Shown: in pieces, positions 30,748 through 40,693 of the stretch
Layout: each line of letters begins with the position of its first letter
Numbering within the stretch: position 1 is the stretch's first letter
NCBI RefSeq assembly: GCF_020166105.1
Contig: NZ_JAIUJY010000004.1
Coordinates: 186,001 to 250,000 of the forward strand
Direction: 5' to 3'
From: Blastococcus sp. LR1
GTDB lineage: Bacteria; Actinomycetota; Actinomycetes; Mycobacteriales; Geodermatophilaceae
Length of the DNA: 64,000 nt
Made by a program: the position numbers and the translations under genes
Notes under the pieces: model-generated
What the model was told of the DNA's origin: nothing
Database searches by the model: none
Seen by the model: the letters and a program-made list of their open reading frames with translations, nothing else

Positions 30748-33113
30748 GCGCGGACGGAACGGCGGGTCAGGCCAGCGCCACCGCAGGGCTCTCCGACCTC
30801 GACACCGGCCCGGGGCGGCTGCAGCACCGCCTCGACACCGTCGACCTGGCGGCGAGCACGCCGGACGACGAGCAGCCCTACGCCGAGCTCGGCCTGAAGA
30901 GCGACGAGTACGCGCGGATCAAGGACATCCTGGGCCGCCGCCCCACCACCGCCGAGCTCGCGATGTACTCGGTCATGTGGAGCGAGCACTGCTCCTACAA
31001 GTCCTCCAAGGTGCACCTGCGCCAGTTCGGGGACCTGCCGCCCAGCGAGGCGCTGCTCGTCGGGATCGGCGAGAACGCCGGTGTGGTTGACGTCGGCGAC
31101 GGCTACGCGGTCACCTTCAAGGTCGAGTCGCACAACCACCCGAGCTACGTCGAGCCCTACCAGGGCGCGGCGACCGGCGTCGGCGGCATCGTCCGCGACA
31201 TCCTGACCATGGGCGCGCGCCCGATCGCGGTCATGGACTCCCTGCGGTTCGGCCGCGCGGATGCCCCCGACACCGCCCGGGTGCTGCCCGGCGTCGTCGC
31301 CGGCGTCGGCGGCTACGGCAACTGCCTGGGCCTGCCCAACATCGGCGGCGAGCTGCTCTTCGACGACTGCTACGCCGGCAACCCGCTGGTCAACGCGCTC
31401 TGCGTCGGCGTCATGAAGCACGAGGACGTCCGGCTGGCCAAGGCCGAGGGCCTCGGCAACAAGGTCATCCTGTTCGGCGCCCGCACCGGCGGTGACGGCA
31501 TCGGCGGCGTCAGCGTCCTGGCATCGGAGACCTTCGACGCCGAGGGCCCGGCCAAGCGCCCCGCCGTGCAGGTGGGCGACCCGTTCACCGAGAAGCTGCT
31601 CATCGAGGCCTGCCTGGAGATCTTCGCCCAGGACCTCGTGACCGGGATCCAGGACCTCGGCGGTGCCGGGCTCTCCTGCGCCACCAGCGAGCTGGCCAGC
31701 GCCGGCACCGGCGGTATGCACGTCGACCTGGACGCCGTTCCGCTGCGCGACTCCACCCTGACGCCCGCCGAGATCCTGATGAGCGAGTCGCAGGAGCGCA
31801 TGTGCGCCATCGTGGAGCCGGACAAGGTCGAGGCGTTCCTCGCCGTCTGCCGCAAATGGGAGGTCCGCGCCGCGGTCATCGGTGAGGTCACCGACGGCGA
31901 CCGGCTCACCGTCGACTGGCACGGCGAGCGGATCGTCGACGTGCCGCCGCGCACCGTCGCGCACGAGGGCCCGGTCTACGAGCGCCCGATGCAGCGCCCG
32001 GCCGACCTCGACGCCCTGCAGGCCGACGCCGCCGCCCGGCTGCCCCGCCCGAGCACCCCGGCAGAGCTCCAGGCGCACTGGCTCGCCGTCGTCAGCAGCC
32101 CCGACGGCGCCGACAAGACCTGGGTGACCGAGCAGTACGACCGCTACGTGCGCGGCAACACCGTCCTGGCCCAGCCCGACGACGCCGGTGTGGTGCGCAT
32201 CGACGAGGAGTCGCACCGCGGCATCTCGCTGTCGCTGGACGGCAACGGCCGCTACGCCCGGCTGGACCCCTACACCGGCACCCAGCTGAACCTCGCCGAG
32301 GCCTACCGCAACGTCGCCGTCTCCGGCGCGAAGCCGCTGGCGGTCACCAACTGCCTGAACTTCGGCTCCCCGGAGAACCCCGAGGTCATGTGGCAGTTCG
32401 CCGAGGCCGTGCGTGGCCTGGCCGACGGCTGCCGCGAGCTGGGTCTGCCGGTTACCGGTGGCAACGTCAGCCTCTACAACCAGACCGGCGACGTCGCGAT
32501 CAACCCGACGCCGGTCATCGGCGTCCTGGGCGTGCACGACGACGTCCGGAAGCGCATCCCCGCGGGCTGGCGGACCCCGGGCGAGACCGTCCTGCTGCTG
32601 GGCGCGACGAAGGCCGAGTTCGGCGGGTCCGCGTGGGCGAGCGTCGTCCACGGCCACCTCGGCGGGCAGCCGCCGGCGGTCGACCTGGCCGCGGAGCGCG
32701 CCCTGGGCGAGCTGCTGGCCGACCTCGCCGACTCCGGGCTCGCCGGCTCCGCGCACGACCTGGCCGACGGCGGGCTGGCGCAGGCGCTGGCCGAGTCGGC
32801 ACTGCGCTACGGAACGGGTGCCCGCATCAGCCTGGACGGCGACGCGTTCACCGCGCTGTTCAGCGAGTCCACCGCCCGCGTCGTCGTCACGACATCGGAC
32901 GTGGACGCGGTGCGGACCGCCGCGCAGCAGGCGGGCGTGCAGGTCACCGAGCTCGGCACGACCGGCGGCGAGGCCCTGGTGGTCGACGGGCTGCTGGAGA
33001 TGCCGCTCGCCGAGCTCCGGGCCGCGTGGAGCGCCACGATTCCGGCGCTCTTCGGCGGTCCGGAGCACACGCCGCCGTTCACGGTTCCGACGGGCGCCGT
33101 CCCCACCGCCTGA
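30744..33113 (+). CDS. purL: FGAM synthetase subunit PurL
   Basis: Synthetase subunit of 789 aa that uses ATP and PurQ-derived ammonia to convert FGAR to FGAM. It is the small-type PurL, without a fused glutaminase. Motifs: '[15 protein letters not shown]' near residue 75, '[20 protein letters not shown]' (about 125), '[15 protein letters not shown]' (about 305), '[15 protein letters not shown]' and '[13 protein letters not shown]'. A 60-residue Ser/Ala/Asp N-terminal extension precedes the core. Overlaps purQ by 4 bp and the next gene by 1 bp. Confidence 0.96.
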   Translation: MSADGTAGQASATAGLSDLDTGPGRLQHRLDTVDLAASTPDDEQPYAELGLKSDEYARIKDILGRRPTTAELAMYSVMWSEHCSYKSSKVHLRQFGDLPPSEALLVGIGENAGVVDVGDGYAVTFKVESHNHPSYVEPYQGAATGVGGIVRDILTMGARPIAVMDSLRFGRADAPDTARVLPGVVAGVGGYGNCLGLPNIGGELLFDDCYAGNPLVNALCVGVMKHEDVRLAKAEGLGNKVILFGARTGGDGIGGVSVLASETFDAEGPAKRPAVQVGDPFTEKLLIEACLEIFAQDLVTGIQDLGGAGLSCATSELASAGTGGMHVDLDAVPLRDSTLTPAEILMSESQERMCAIVEPDKVEAFLAVCRKWEVRAAVIGEVTDGDRLTVDWHGERIVDVPPRTVAHEGPVYERPMQRPADLDALQADAAARLPRPSTPAELQAHWLAVVSSPDGADKTWVTEQYDRYVRGNTVLAQPDDAGVVRIDEESHRGISLSLDGNGRYARLDPYTGTQLNLAEAYRNVAVSGAKPLAVTNCLNFGSPENPEVMWQFAEAVRGLADGCRELGLPVTGGNVSLYNQTGDVAINPTPVIGVLGVHDDVRKRIPAGWRTPGETVLLLGATKAEFGGSAWASVVHGHLGGQPPAVDLAAERALGELLADLADSGLAGSAHDLADGGLAQALAESALRYGTGARISLDGDAFTALFSESTARVVVTTSDVDAVRTAAQQAGVQVTELGTTGGEALVVDGLLEMPLAELRAAWSATIPALFGGPEHTPPFTVPTGAVPTA

Positions 33114-33526
33114 TGCCGGCACCCATCCCGGCCGAGGACCTGCGGGCGGCCATCGATCCGGCGCGGGCCTGGCTGGCCGGCGAGGCCGAGCAGCCGCCGC
33201 GCGCCGTCCTCGGCGCCGCGGTGAAGACCAGCGCCCGCTGGCTGGCCCAGCAGGTGCCGGGCCGGTCGGTCGAGCTGCGGGTGCCCCCGCACGTCGCCGT
33301 CCAGTTCGTGGAGGGCCCGCGGCACACCCGGGGGACGCCGCCCAACGTCGTCGAGACCGACGCCGCGACCTGGCTGCGGCTGGCCACCGGCGAGCTCTCC
33401 TGGGCCGACGCCGTCGCCGAGGGCAAGGTCAGCGCCAGCGGCAACCGCGCCGACCTCTCGCGGCTGCTCCCATTGTCGCCGCTCCGCGGCGACACCGCGG
33501 CCAAGGGTCGTCCCCGGCAGAGCTGA
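33113..33526 (+). CDS. Sterol carrier family protein
   Basis: A 137-aa small protein of the SCP2-like/maleylpyruvate-isomerase C-domain kind that regularly follows purL in actinobacteria. '[19 protein letters not shown]', '[19 protein letters not shown]' and '[20 protein letters not shown]' form the lipid-binding-type fold; '[13 protein letters not shown]' is the terminal family motif. Its biochemical role is unknown. The ATG uses the last base of the purL stop, so it is co-translated with purL. Confidence 0.88.
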   Translation: MPAPIPAEDLRAAIDPARAWLAGEAEQPPRAVLGAAVKTSARWLAQQVPGRSVELRVPPHVAVQFVEGPRHTRGTPPNVVETDAATWLRLATGELSWADAVAEGKVSASGNRADLSRLLPLSPLRGDTAAKGRPRQS

Positions 33527-33590
33527 GCCGCTGCGCTGCGCCTGCGCGGACCCCTCCGGGGCCCACTCGGCGCAACAGGGCACAGACCAG

Positions 33591-33630
33591 CACTGAGCCC
33601 CGCCCGCTGGACAGCGGACGGGGCTCAGTG
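33591..33630. terminator. Bidirectional terminator between purSQL operon and MFS genes
   Basis: A 12-bp outer stem (33591-33602 / 33619-33630) and an inner 6-bp stem (33604-33609 / 33612-33617) make one long hairpin between convergent operons. Confidence 0.8.
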
Positions 33631-33644
33631 GGTGATGAAGGGGA

Positions 33645-33788
33645 TCAGCCGAACAGCGCGGTTGCCGCCTTCACGGTGTTGTAGAGGCCATAGGCCAGCG
33701 GAACTCCGACGAGCGCCCAGGCGAAGGCGATGAGCCCCACCGGGGTGGTCGTGGGCTGCTGGTCGTGCTGCGACACGGACGAACTCAT
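33645..33788 (-). CDS. MFS transporter small subunit
   Basis: A 47-aa protein with one membrane helix ('PVGLIAFAWALVGVPLAYGL') and a short 'YNTVKAATALFG' tail. Such tiny proteins accompany OFA-type (oxalate/formate antiporter-like) MFS genes in actinobacteria and are thought to be accessory subunits. Its ATG overlaps the stop of the MFS gene (33785-33788), so it is co-translated with the large subunit. That gene carries a frameshift, so this product may be orphaned if the shift is real. Confidence 0.82.
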   Translation of the reverse strand: MSSSVSQHDQQPTTTPVGLIAFAWALVGVPLAYGLYNTVKAATALFG

Positions 33789-35211
33789 CGGACGGCGCTC
33801 CGCTCTTCCTCGGTGTGGTGCTCGTGGGTGAACTCCTCGACGGCTTCCTTCGACTCGTGCCACTTGCTCGCCACCGGCTTGATCAGCAGGTTGGCGATGA
33901 AGCCCACGGCCAGGAGGCCGACCATGATGAACAGCGCGGGCCGGTAGTCGCCGGCGACGAGCTGACCCGGGGTGCCCCGCGAGTCGAGGACGCCGTTGAC
34001 GATCAGCGGGCCGGCGATGCCGGCCGCCGCCCACGCGGTCAGGAGGCGGCCGTGGATGGCGCCGACCTGGTAGGTGCCGAAGAGGTCACGCAGGTAGGCC
34101 GGGACCGTCGCGAAGCCACCGCCGTAGAAGGAGATGATGATCGCGGCGGTGATCACGAAGATCCAGGTCGCCGAGCTGCCGAGGGTAGCCAGGATGACGT
34201 ACAGGATGATCCCGACGCCGAGGTAGACCATGTAGATCGGCTTGCGCCCGATGAAGTCCGACGTGGACGACCACACGAAGCGGCCGGCCATGTTGAACAG
34301 CGAGAGCAGGCCGACGAAGCCGGCCGCCGTGGCGGCGAGGACCGTCGAGGTCTCACCGTTGCGGAAGAAGTCCTGGATCATCGGCGCGGCCTGCTCGAGG
34401 ATGCCGATGCCGGCGGTCACGTTGCAGAAGAGAACCGTCCACAGCAGCCAGAACTGCGGGGTCTTGATCGCGTTGTTGGCCGAGACGTTCTCGGTCGTGA
34501 TCATCGGCTTGGACTTGACCGACGCCGGGTCGAAGCCGGCGGGCTTCCAGTCGGCGGCCGGGACGCGGACGATGAACGCACCGAACATCATGAAGACGGC
34601 GTAGAGCGCGGCCAGGGTCAGGAACAGCCCACCGACGGCGTTGCCGCTGGGCGTGGTGCCGACGACGGCCGGGTCGTAGCCCGGGTCGTACCAGCTCATC
34701 AGCTGGCGCGAGAGCGGCGAGGCGATGAGCGCGCCACCACCGAAGCCCATGATGGCCATGCCGGTGGCCAGGCCCGGACGGTCGGGGAACCACTTGATCA
34801 GGGTGGAGACCGGCGAGATGTAGCCGATGCCCAGGCCGATGCCGCCGATGACGCCGTAGCCGAGGTAGAGCAGCCACAGCTGCTCGGTGTAGATGCCGAG
34901 GGAGCCGACGAGGAAGCCGGTCACCCAGAAGACGGCCGAGGTGAACATGGCAGCGCGGGGGCCGTTCCGGTCCACCACGTGCCGAAGACGGCGGCCGAGA
35001 GGCCGAGCATCACGATGGCGATCGAGAAGATGATGCCGATCGCGGTGAGCGTCGAGTCGAAGTGCGAGACCAGGGCGGTCTTGTAGACGCTGGTCGCGTA
35101 GGCCTGGCCGATGCACAGGTGGACGGCGAGAGCCGCCGGCGGGATCAGCCAGCGGTTGAAGCCCGGGCGCGCGATGATTCGCTCGCGCGCCAGGAAGCTG
35201 GGTACTGCCAC
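33785..35211 (-). pseudogene. OFA-family MFS transporter, interrupted by a -1 frameshift
   Basis: Oxalate/formate-antiporter-type carrier of about 475 aa if repaired. The N-terminal part is read from GTG 35211 (GGAGG upstream) as 'ARPGFNRWLIPPAALAVHLC' through 'LGLSAAVFGTW'; the rest is in another frame from 'DRNGPRAAMFTSAVFW' to the end. The frames meet at 34971-34985. One extra G in the TGG run (minus strand) would restore 'FGTWVDRNGPRAAMF', exactly the expected motif. The C-terminal half is otherwise intact, with 'WFPDRPGLATGMAIMGFGGG' and 'NMAGRFVWSSTSDFIGRKP'. So it is either a recent mutation or a base-call error. Confidence 0.85.
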
Positions 35212-35272
35212 GGGGAACAACCTCCGGGGACGGGAACCGGTAGGGCCGGACGGCCACAACCGGGACGCGCCC

Positions 35273-35288
35273 TGTGATCTGGGTCGCG
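35273..35288. promoter_or_regulatory. CRP-like half-conserved site
   Basis: TGTGA-TCTGGG-TCGCG; on the minus strand it reads CGCGACCCAGATCACA and shares the core CCCAGATCAC with 21573-21588. It lies about 65 bp upstream of the MFS start. Confidence 0.45.
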
Positions 35289-35353
35289 ATCGGGTGGCAC
35301 GCTACGTCGTCCCCCGCAAGTTGGCCCCGGCAACTCGCCATCGTGAGCAAGCA

Positions 35354-35368
35354 GTGACTCGATGTGAC
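35354..35368. promoter_or_regulatory. Direct repeat GTGAC-N5-GTGAC
   Basis: Two GTGAC words exactly 10 bp apart, about 50 bp before the mscR start. The same arrangement occurs at 45269-45283. One-turn direct repeats are typical of OmpR/PhoB-type response regulators. Confidence 0.4.
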
Positions 35369-35406
35369 TAAACCGTAGTGCCCATGCCCGGCCTCCGGCA
35401 CCCCCC

Positions 35407-35412
35407 TAGGCT
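35407..35412 (+). promoter_or_regulatory. -10 element of the mycothiol dehydrogenase gene (leaderless)
   Basis: TAGGCT with 6 nt to ATG 35419. Confidence 0.55.
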
Positions 35413-35418
35413 CGGGTC

Positions 35419-36504
35419 ATGGCTTACGAGGTACGGGGCGTCGTCGCCCGCGGCAAGGGGCAACCGGTCACCGTCGAGACGATCCTGGTGCCGGACCCGG
35501 GGCCGGGCGAGGCGGTCGTCGACATCCAGGCCTGCGGGGTGTGCCACACCGACCTGCACTACCGCGAGGGCGGCATCAACGACGACTTCCCGTTCCTGCT
35601 GGGCCACGAGGCGGCCGGCGTCGTCTCCGCCGTCGGCGAGGGCGTCACCAACGTCGTCGTGGGCGACTTCGTCGTCCTCAACTGGCGCGCGGTCTGCGGC
35701 CAGTGCCGGGCCTGCCTCAAGGGCGAGCTGCAGTACTGCTTCAACACCCACAACGCCGCGCAGAAGATGACGCTGGCCGACGGCACCGAGCTCTCGCCGG
35801 CGCTGGGCATCGGCGCCTTCGCCGAGAAGACCCTGGTCCACTCCGGCCAGTGCACCAAGGTCGACCCCGCCGCTCCCGCGACGGCTGCCGGCCTGCTGGG
35901 CTGCGGCGTCATGGCCGGCGTCGGCGCTGCGATCAACACCGGCGCCGTGCGCCGCGGCGAGACCGTCGCCGTCTTCGGCTGCGGTGGCGTGGGTGACGCC
36001 GCGGTCGCCGGCGCGAAGCTGGCCGGGGCGACGACGATCATCGCCGTCGACATCGACGACCGGAAGCTGGAGTGGGCGAAGCAGTTCGGCGCCACCCACA
36101 CGGTCAACTCCAAGGAGACCGACCCGGTCGAGGCGATCAGGGCGCTGACCGGCGGCTTCGGGGTCGACGTCGCGATCGACGCCGTCGGCCACCCCGCGGT
36201 GTTCGAGCAGGCGTTCTACGCCCGCGACCTCGCCGGCCGCGTGGTCATGGTCGGCGTTCCGACGCCGGGCATGGAGATCACCCTCCCCGCGATCGAGCTC
36301 TTCGGCCGGGGCGGGGCGATCAAGTCCTCCTGGTACGGCGACTGCCTGCCCAGCCGCGATTTCCCGATGCTGGTCGACCTGTACCTGCAGGGCCGGTTCC
36401 CGCTGGAGGAGTTCGTCAGCGAGACGATCGGCCTGGACGCCGTCGAGGAGGCGTTCACCAAGATGCACGCCGGCGACGTGCTGCGTTCGGTCGTGGTGCT
36501 CTGA
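35419..36504 (+). CDS. S-(hydroxymethyl)mycothiol dehydrogenase
   Basis: A 361-aa zinc alcohol dehydrogenase that oxidises the formaldehyde-mycothiol adduct with NAD+. The catalytic Zn Cys is in '[15 protein letters not shown]', the His-Glu in '[11 protein letters not shown]', and the structural Zn four-Cys lobe in '[16 protein letters not shown]'. The NAD fold is '[20 protein letters not shown]' followed by 'IIAVDIDD' with the Asp that selects NAD+. '[12 protein letters not shown]' and '[15 protein letters not shown]' are typical of the mycothiol-dependent group (MscR/AdhE2-like) rather than glutathione-type. One-base overlap with the next MBL gene. Confidence 0.9.
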   Translation: MAYEVRGVVARGKGQPVTVETILVPDPGPGEAVVDIQACGVCHTDLHYREGGINDDFPFLLGHEAAGVVSAVGEGVTNVVVGDFVVLNWRAVCGQCRACLKGELQYCFNTHNAAQKMTLADGTELSPALGIGAFAEKTLVHSGQCTKVDPAAPATAAGLLGCGVMAGVGAAINTGAVRRGETVAVFGCGGVGDAAVAGAKLAGATTIIAVDIDDRKLEWAKQFGATHTVNSKETDPVEAIRALTGGFGVDVAIDAVGHPAVFEQAFYARDLAGRVVMVGVPTPGMEITLPAIELFGRGGAIKSSWYGDCLPSRDFPMLVDLYLQGRFPLEEFVSETIGLDAVEEAFTKMHAGDVLRSVVVL

Positions 36505-37112
36505 TGGCCGCCCGCATCGACAAGGTCGTGATCCCGGGCGTCTTCTCCCTGGACGGGCAGGACTTCGACGTCGAGAACAACGTCTGGCTGATCGGCGACG
36601 ACGCCGAGGTGCTCGTCGTCGACGCCCCGCACGACGCCGCCCCGATCGTCGAGGCGATCGGCGGCCGGAAGGTGACGGCGATCGTGCTCACCCACGGGCA
36701 TAACGACCACATCACCGCCGCCCCCGCGCTGCGCGAGGCCACCGGCGCCCCGATCTGGTTCAACAGCGCCGACCGGATGCTCTGGGACATGACGCACGCG
36801 GATGCCCAGCCCGACTCCGACCTGCAGCCGGGCACCCGGTTCACCGTCGCCGGCACCCGCATCGTCGCGCTGCACACCCCCGGTCACTCGCCGGGCAGCA
36901 CCTGCCTGCACGCCGCGGACCTGAACACCGTCTTCACCGGTGACACGCTGTTCTGCGGCGGCCCGGGCGCGACGGGCCGGTCGTTCAGCGACCACCCGAC
37001 GATCCTGGACTCGATCCGGTCGCAGCTGTTCAGCCTGCACGGCGACACCGTCGTGAAGACCGGGCACGGCGACGACACCACGATCGCCGCGGAGCTCCGC
37101 ACGATCGGCTGA
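36504..37112 (+). CDS. MBL-fold hydrolase, probable S-formylmycothiol partner
   Basis: A 202-aa metallo-beta-lactamase-fold protein. Metal ligands: 'THGHNDHITAAPAL' (HxHxDH, about residue 60), 'HTPGHSPGSTC' (His about 130), 'FTGDTLFCGGPG' (Asp about 148) and 'VKTGHGDDTTI' (final His). It begins on the last base of the mycothiol dehydrogenase stop. The conserved pairing suggests that it hydrolyses S-formylmycothiol to formate, completing formaldehyde detoxification; this is inferred from context. Confidence 0.88.
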   Translation: MAARIDKVVIPGVFSLDGQDFDVENNVWLIGDDAEVLVVDAPHDAAPIVEAIGGRKVTAIVLTHGHNDHITAAPALREATGAPIWFNSADRMLWDMTHADAQPDSDLQPGTRFTVAGTRIVALHTPGHSPGSTCLHAADLNTVFTGDTLFCGGPGATGRSFSDHPTILDSIRSQLFSLHGDTVVKTGHGDDTTIAAELRTIG

Positions 37113-37154
37113 AGAAGGACCCCGATGCCCCCCACGCCTCGCATGCTCGGCGTG

Positions 37155-37172
37155 GGCCCCTGCACCGGGGCC
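37155..37172. terminator. Short hairpin between MBL and DUF5701 genes
   Basis: GGCCCC (37155-37160) and GGGGCC (37167-37172) with a 6-nt loop, between convergent genes. Confidence 0.4.
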
Positions 37173-37183
37173 GTTCCATCACC

Positions 37184-37816
37184 TCACCGCCGGGTCGCGG
37201 CTGAAGCGAAGCCCAGCCAGGTGTGCCGGTTGCCCGCCCAGCACCAGCCGACCTTGGGGGCGCCCCGGCGGTCCTTGCCGTCGCGCCCGGTGCCGTTGCT
37301 GATCCACAGCGCCGGCGTGCGGGAGTCCAGCCCGCCCTTCGGCTTGCGCAGCCGCGAGCCGATCGTCATGAAGCAGACGTTGCGGGCCAGGACGTCGGGG
37401 CACTGCAGCAGCCAGTGCACGCCCTCGCCGAGGGTGAGCGGGGTGCGCCCCGCGCCGGTGATCGCCGGGAGCGCCTCGTCGGGGCTCCAGTTCAGCATCT
37501 CGTCGCCGCGGTCCAGGTCGGTCACCGCGTAGACCGGGGAGTCGGGCAGCTCGACCGACTCGACGGGGGAGAACGCGTCGACGTCGGTCATGTCGGTGAC
37601 GACGAACCCGGGCTTCCCGTCCAGCGTGAGCAGCGGGGCGAGCGCGGAGACCGGCGCCCGGTCGGGGTGGATCACCAGCAGGTCGCCGGGCGCGAGCGCG
37701 TCCGCGGCGTCGCACAGCTCGCGCGGGCCGAGCCCCGCGATCTCGTGCACGCCGAGGGCGATCAGCCGGTCGGCCTGGGCGCGGGCGGGGGGAAGGGACG
37801 TGGTGAGCGTGGGCAC
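37184..37816 (-). CDS. DUF5701 family protein
   Basis: A 210-aa soluble protein of unknown function. Typical blocks: 'RAQADRLIALGVHEIAGL' near the start, 'GKPGFVVTDM', 'YAVTDLDRGDEMLNWSPDEA', 'AGRTPLTLGEGVHWLLQ', 'NVCFMTIGSR', 'ALWISNGTG' and the C-terminal 'GWCWAGNRHTWLGFASA', which I recognise as the DUF5701 hallmark. Starts at GTG 37816 with GGAGG 8 nt upstream. It is divergent from purF, separated by 150 bp. Confidence 0.8.
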   Translation of the reverse strand: MPTLTTSLPPARAQADRLIALGVHEIAGLGPRELCDAADALAPGDLLVIHPDRAPVSALAPLLTLDGKPGFVVTDMTDVDAFSPVESVELPDSPVYAVTDLDRGDEMLNWSPDEALPAITGAGRTPLTLGEGVHWLLQCPDVLARNVCFMTIGSRLRKPKGGLDSRTPALWISNGTGRDGKDRRGAPKVGWCWAGNRHTWLGFASAATRR

Positions 37817-37953
37817 GGGCGGACCTCCGGGGCCGGTGGGGACCGAGGCCCAACGCGCCAGGGTGCGGTCCGGTTCCCCTCCGACCAGCGACGAAGCGCC
37901 TCCGGGGTGACCGGTGACACCCCTTCGCCTCTGGGCAGCGCCGCCGGCCCCGG

Positions 37954-37959
37954 TACTCT
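37954..37959 (+). promoter_or_regulatory. -10 element of purF-purM (leaderless)
   Basis: TACTCT with 7 nt to GTG 37967. Confidence 0.55.
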
Positions 37960-37966
37960 CGACCCC

Positions 37967-39505
37967 GTGCCTCGCGGTGATGGACGGCTGACGCACGACC
38001 TCGACCCCCAGAATCCTGGACCCCAGGACGCCTGTGGCGTCTTCGGCGTCTGGGCGCCCGGGGAAGAGGTCGCGAAGCTGACCTATTTCGGTCTGTACGC
38101 CCTCCAGCACCGAGGGCAGGAGGCGGCCGGCATCGCGGTCTCCGACGGCGCCTCGGTCGTCGTCTACAAGGACCTGGGGCTGGTCAGCCAGGTCTTCGAC
38201 GAACCGACCCTCGGCAGCCTGCGCGGCCACATCGCCGTCGGCCACGCGCGGTACTCCACCACCGGGGCCTCCACGTGGGAGAACGCCCAGCCGACGTTCC
38301 GCACCACCGAGGCCGGCACCGGCCTGGCGCTGTGTCACAACGGGAACCTGGTCAACACCGCCGAGCTGGCGAGCGCCGCCGCGGACGAGGGCGTGGCCGG
38401 GGCGTTCGTCGCCACCAACGACTCCGACCTGGTGACGTCGCTGATCGCCGCGAAGCCGGACATGTCGGTCGAGGCCGCCGCGATGGAGGTGCTGCCCCGC
38501 CTGCGCGGCGCGTTCAGCTTCACCTTCATGGACGAGCACACCCTCTACGCCGCCCGCGACCCGCAGGGTGTGCGCCCGCTGGTGCTGGGCCGGCTGGAGC
38601 GGGGCTGGGTGGTCGCCAGCGAGACCGCCGCCCTGGACATCTGCGGCGCCTCCTTCGTGCGCGAGGTCGAGCCGGGCGAGCTCATCGCGATCGACGAGGA
38701 CGGCCTGCGCAGCCAGCACTTCGCCGTCGCCGACCCCAAGGGCTGCGTCTTCGAGTACGTCTACCTGGCCCGCCCGGACACCTCGATCTCCGGGCGCAGC
38801 GTGCACGCCGCGCGCGTCGAGATCGGCCGCCGGCTGGCCAAGGAGCACCCGACCGAGGCCGACCTCGTCATCCCGGTGCCCGAGTCGGGCACCCCGGCCG
38901 CGGTCGGCTACGCCGAGGCCTCGGGCATCCCGTACGGCCTGGGCCTGGTCAAGAACTCCTACGTCGGCCGCACGTTCATCCAGCCGTCGCAGACGATCCG
39001 CCAGCTGGGCATCCGCCTGAAGCTCAACCCGCTGCGCGACGTCATCCGTGGCAAGCGGCTGGTCGTCGTGGACGACTCGATCGTGCGCGGCAACACCCAG
39101 CGCGCGCTCATCCGGATGCTGCGCGAGGCCGGAGCGCTGGAGGTGCACGTCCGCATCTCCTCGCCGCCGGTGAAGTGGCCGTGCTTCTACGGCATCGACT
39201 TCGCCAGCCGAGCCGAGCTGATCGCCAACGGCCTGGACATCGACGGCATCCGCGCCTCGATCAACGCCGACTCGCTGGCCTACGTCTCCGAGCAGGAGCT
39301 CATCGCGGCGACCGAGCAGCCCCGCAACCGGCTGTGCACCGCCTGCTTCACCGGCGAGTACCCGATCGACCTGGGCATCCCCGACGTGCTGGGCAAGCAC
39401 GTGCTCGAGGGCATCGGTCAGCGGGCCATCAACGGGTGGACCGGCCAGCAGGCCGGCAGCGCGTCGGTCCCGGGTGGCGCCGAGGACGCTCTGAAGCGGC
39501 CGTGA
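37967..39505 (+). CDS. purF: Amidophosphoribosyltransferase
   Basis: First enzyme of purine synthesis: PRPP plus glutamine to phosphoribosylamine. It has 512 aa as a precursor; about 22 residues precede the N-terminal nucleophile Cys23 ('DACGVFGVWAPG') and should be removed, as in the Bacillus-type enzyme. The glutaminase domain (about 23-255) has 'HRGQEAAGI' and 'LCHNGNLVN'; the PRT domain shows the PRPP motif 'LVVVDDSIVRGNT' (about 364). Cysteines for a 4Fe-4S cluster are seen in 'WPCFYGIDF' and 'NRLCTACFTG'. GTG 37967 by -10 spacing. Overlaps purM by 4 bp. Confidence 0.96.
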   Translation: MPRGDGRLTHDLDPQNPGPQDACGVFGVWAPGEEVAKLTYFGLYALQHRGQEAAGIAVSDGASVVVYKDLGLVSQVFDEPTLGSLRGHIAVGHARYSTTGASTWENAQPTFRTTEAGTGLALCHNGNLVNTAELASAAADEGVAGAFVATNDSDLVTSLIAAKPDMSVEAAAMEVLPRLRGAFSFTFMDEHTLYAARDPQGVRPLVLGRLERGWVVASETAALDICGASFVREVEPGELIAIDEDGLRSQHFAVADPKGCVFEYVYLARPDTSISGRSVHAARVEIGRRLAKEHPTEADLVIPVPESGTPAAVGYAEASGIPYGLGLVKNSYVGRTFIQPSQTIRQLGIRLKLNPLRDVIRGKRLVVVDDSIVRGNTQRALIRMLREAGALEVHVRISSPPVKWPCFYGIDFASRAELIANGLDIDGIRASINADSLAYVSEQELIAATEQPRNRLCTACFTGEYPIDLGIPDVLGKHVLEGIGQRAINGWTGQQAGSASVPGGAEDALKRP

Positions 39506-40566
39506 GCACCGAGTTCACCTACGCCGCGTCCGGCGTCGACATCGACGCCGGCGAGCGCGCCGTCACGCTGATGAAGGCCGCCGTCGAGCGGACCAACCGG
39601 CCGGAGGTCGTGGGTGGGCTCGGCGGGTTCGCCGGCCTGTTCGCGCTCGACGTGCAGAAGTACCGCAAGCCGCTGCTCGCCTCCTCCACCGACGGGGTCG
39701 GCACGAAGATCGCGCTGGCCCGCCTGCTCGACCGGCACGACACGGTCGGCATCGACCTGGTGGCCATGGTCGTCGACGACCTGGTCGCCTGCGGCGCGGA
39801 GCCGCTCTTCCTGCAGGACTACGTCGCCTGCGGCACGGTCGTCCCGGAGCGGATCGCCTCGATCGTCACCGGCATCGCCACCGGGTGCACGCTGGCCGGG
39901 GCCTCGCTGGTCGGCGGGGAGACCGCCGAGCACGGCGACCTGATGGACGCCGACGAGTACGACCTGGCCGCCACGGCCGTCGGCGTCGTCGAGGCGGACG
40001 CCGTCCTGGGGCCGGAGCGGGTGCGCGACGGCGACGTCGTGATCGCCATGGCGTCGTCCGGCTTCCACTCCAACGGCTACTCGCTGGTGCGGCGGGTGGT
40101 GAGCGCCGCCGGCCTGGACCTGCACGCGACGCCGGCCGGCCTGGACCGCCCGCTGGGCGAGGAGCTGCTCGAGCCCACCCGGATCTACGCCCTCGACTGC
40201 CTCGCGCTGGTCGAGGAGCTCGGGGTGGAGACCGTGCACGCCTTCGCCCACATCACCGGAGGCGGGCTGGCCGGCAACACCGCGCGCGTCGTCCCCGAGG
40301 GCCTGCAGGCGGTCCTGGACCGCGGCACCTGGGCACTGCCCGCCGCGGTCCGGCTGATGGAGGAGCACGGCGTGCCCCGCACGGAGTCCGAGCGGGCCTT
40401 CAACTGCGGCGTCGGCATGGTGGCGGCGGTCTCGGCCGACCGGGCCGACGACGCCGTGCGGCTGCTGACCGCCCGTGGTGTGCCGGCCTGGGTCGCCGGC
40501 ACCATCGGCGCGCGATCCGACCAGGACGCCGCGCCCGCCGAGCTCATCGGCTCCTACCGCTCCTGA
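39502..40566 (+). CDS. purM: AIR synthetase
   Basis: Phosphoribosylformylglycinamidine cyclo-ligase, 354 aa, step 5 of purine synthesis. 'YAASGVDIDAGERAV', the ATP/substrate loop 'LLASSTDGVGTKIALA', 'GIDLVAMVVDDLVACGAEPL', 'VGGETAEHGDL' and 'ASSGFHSNGYSLVRRVV' are all canonical. GTG 39502 overlaps the purF stop (GTGA). The unit ends in a 15-bp hairpin. Confidence 0.96.
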   Translation: MSTEFTYAASGVDIDAGERAVTLMKAAVERTNRPEVVGGLGGFAGLFALDVQKYRKPLLASSTDGVGTKIALARLLDRHDTVGIDLVAMVVDDLVACGAEPLFLQDYVACGTVVPERIASIVTGIATGCTLAGASLVGGETAEHGDLMDADEYDLAATAVGVVEADAVLGPERVRDGDVVIAMASSGFHSNGYSLVRRVVSAAGLDLHATPAGLDRPLGEELLEPTRIYALDCLALVEELGVETVHAFAHITGGGLAGNTARVVPEGLQAVLDRGTWALPAAVRLMEEHGVPRTESERAFNCGVGMVAAVSADRADDAVRLLTARGVPAWVAGTIGARSDQDAAPAELIGSYRS

Positions 40567-40624
40567 GGGCCGCTGCGGGGACGTGCTCCCCGGGGCGGGC
40601 CCGAACGCGACGACACCTCAACAA

Positions 40625-40668
40625 CACGACGACACCGCTGCCCCGAGGGGCCGCGGTGTCGTCGTGTG
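40625..40668. terminator. Terminator hairpin after purM
   Basis: A 15-bp perfect stem (40625-40639 / 40654-40668), convergent position between purM and the DUF3073 gene. Confidence 0.8.
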
Positions 40669-40693
40669 TGACGTCGATCGGGTCGTCGCCGCG

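Noticed and set aside
30570-33122. 850-codon minus-strand frame opposite purL
   Set aside because: Same artefact of GC-rich third positions; purL is complete and canonical on the plus strand.
36072-36503. Longer start for the MBL gene inside the mycothiol dehydrogenase gene
   Set aside because: The upstream translation is out-of-frame dehydrogenase sequence; ATG 36504 coupled to the stop gives the normal MBL N-terminus.
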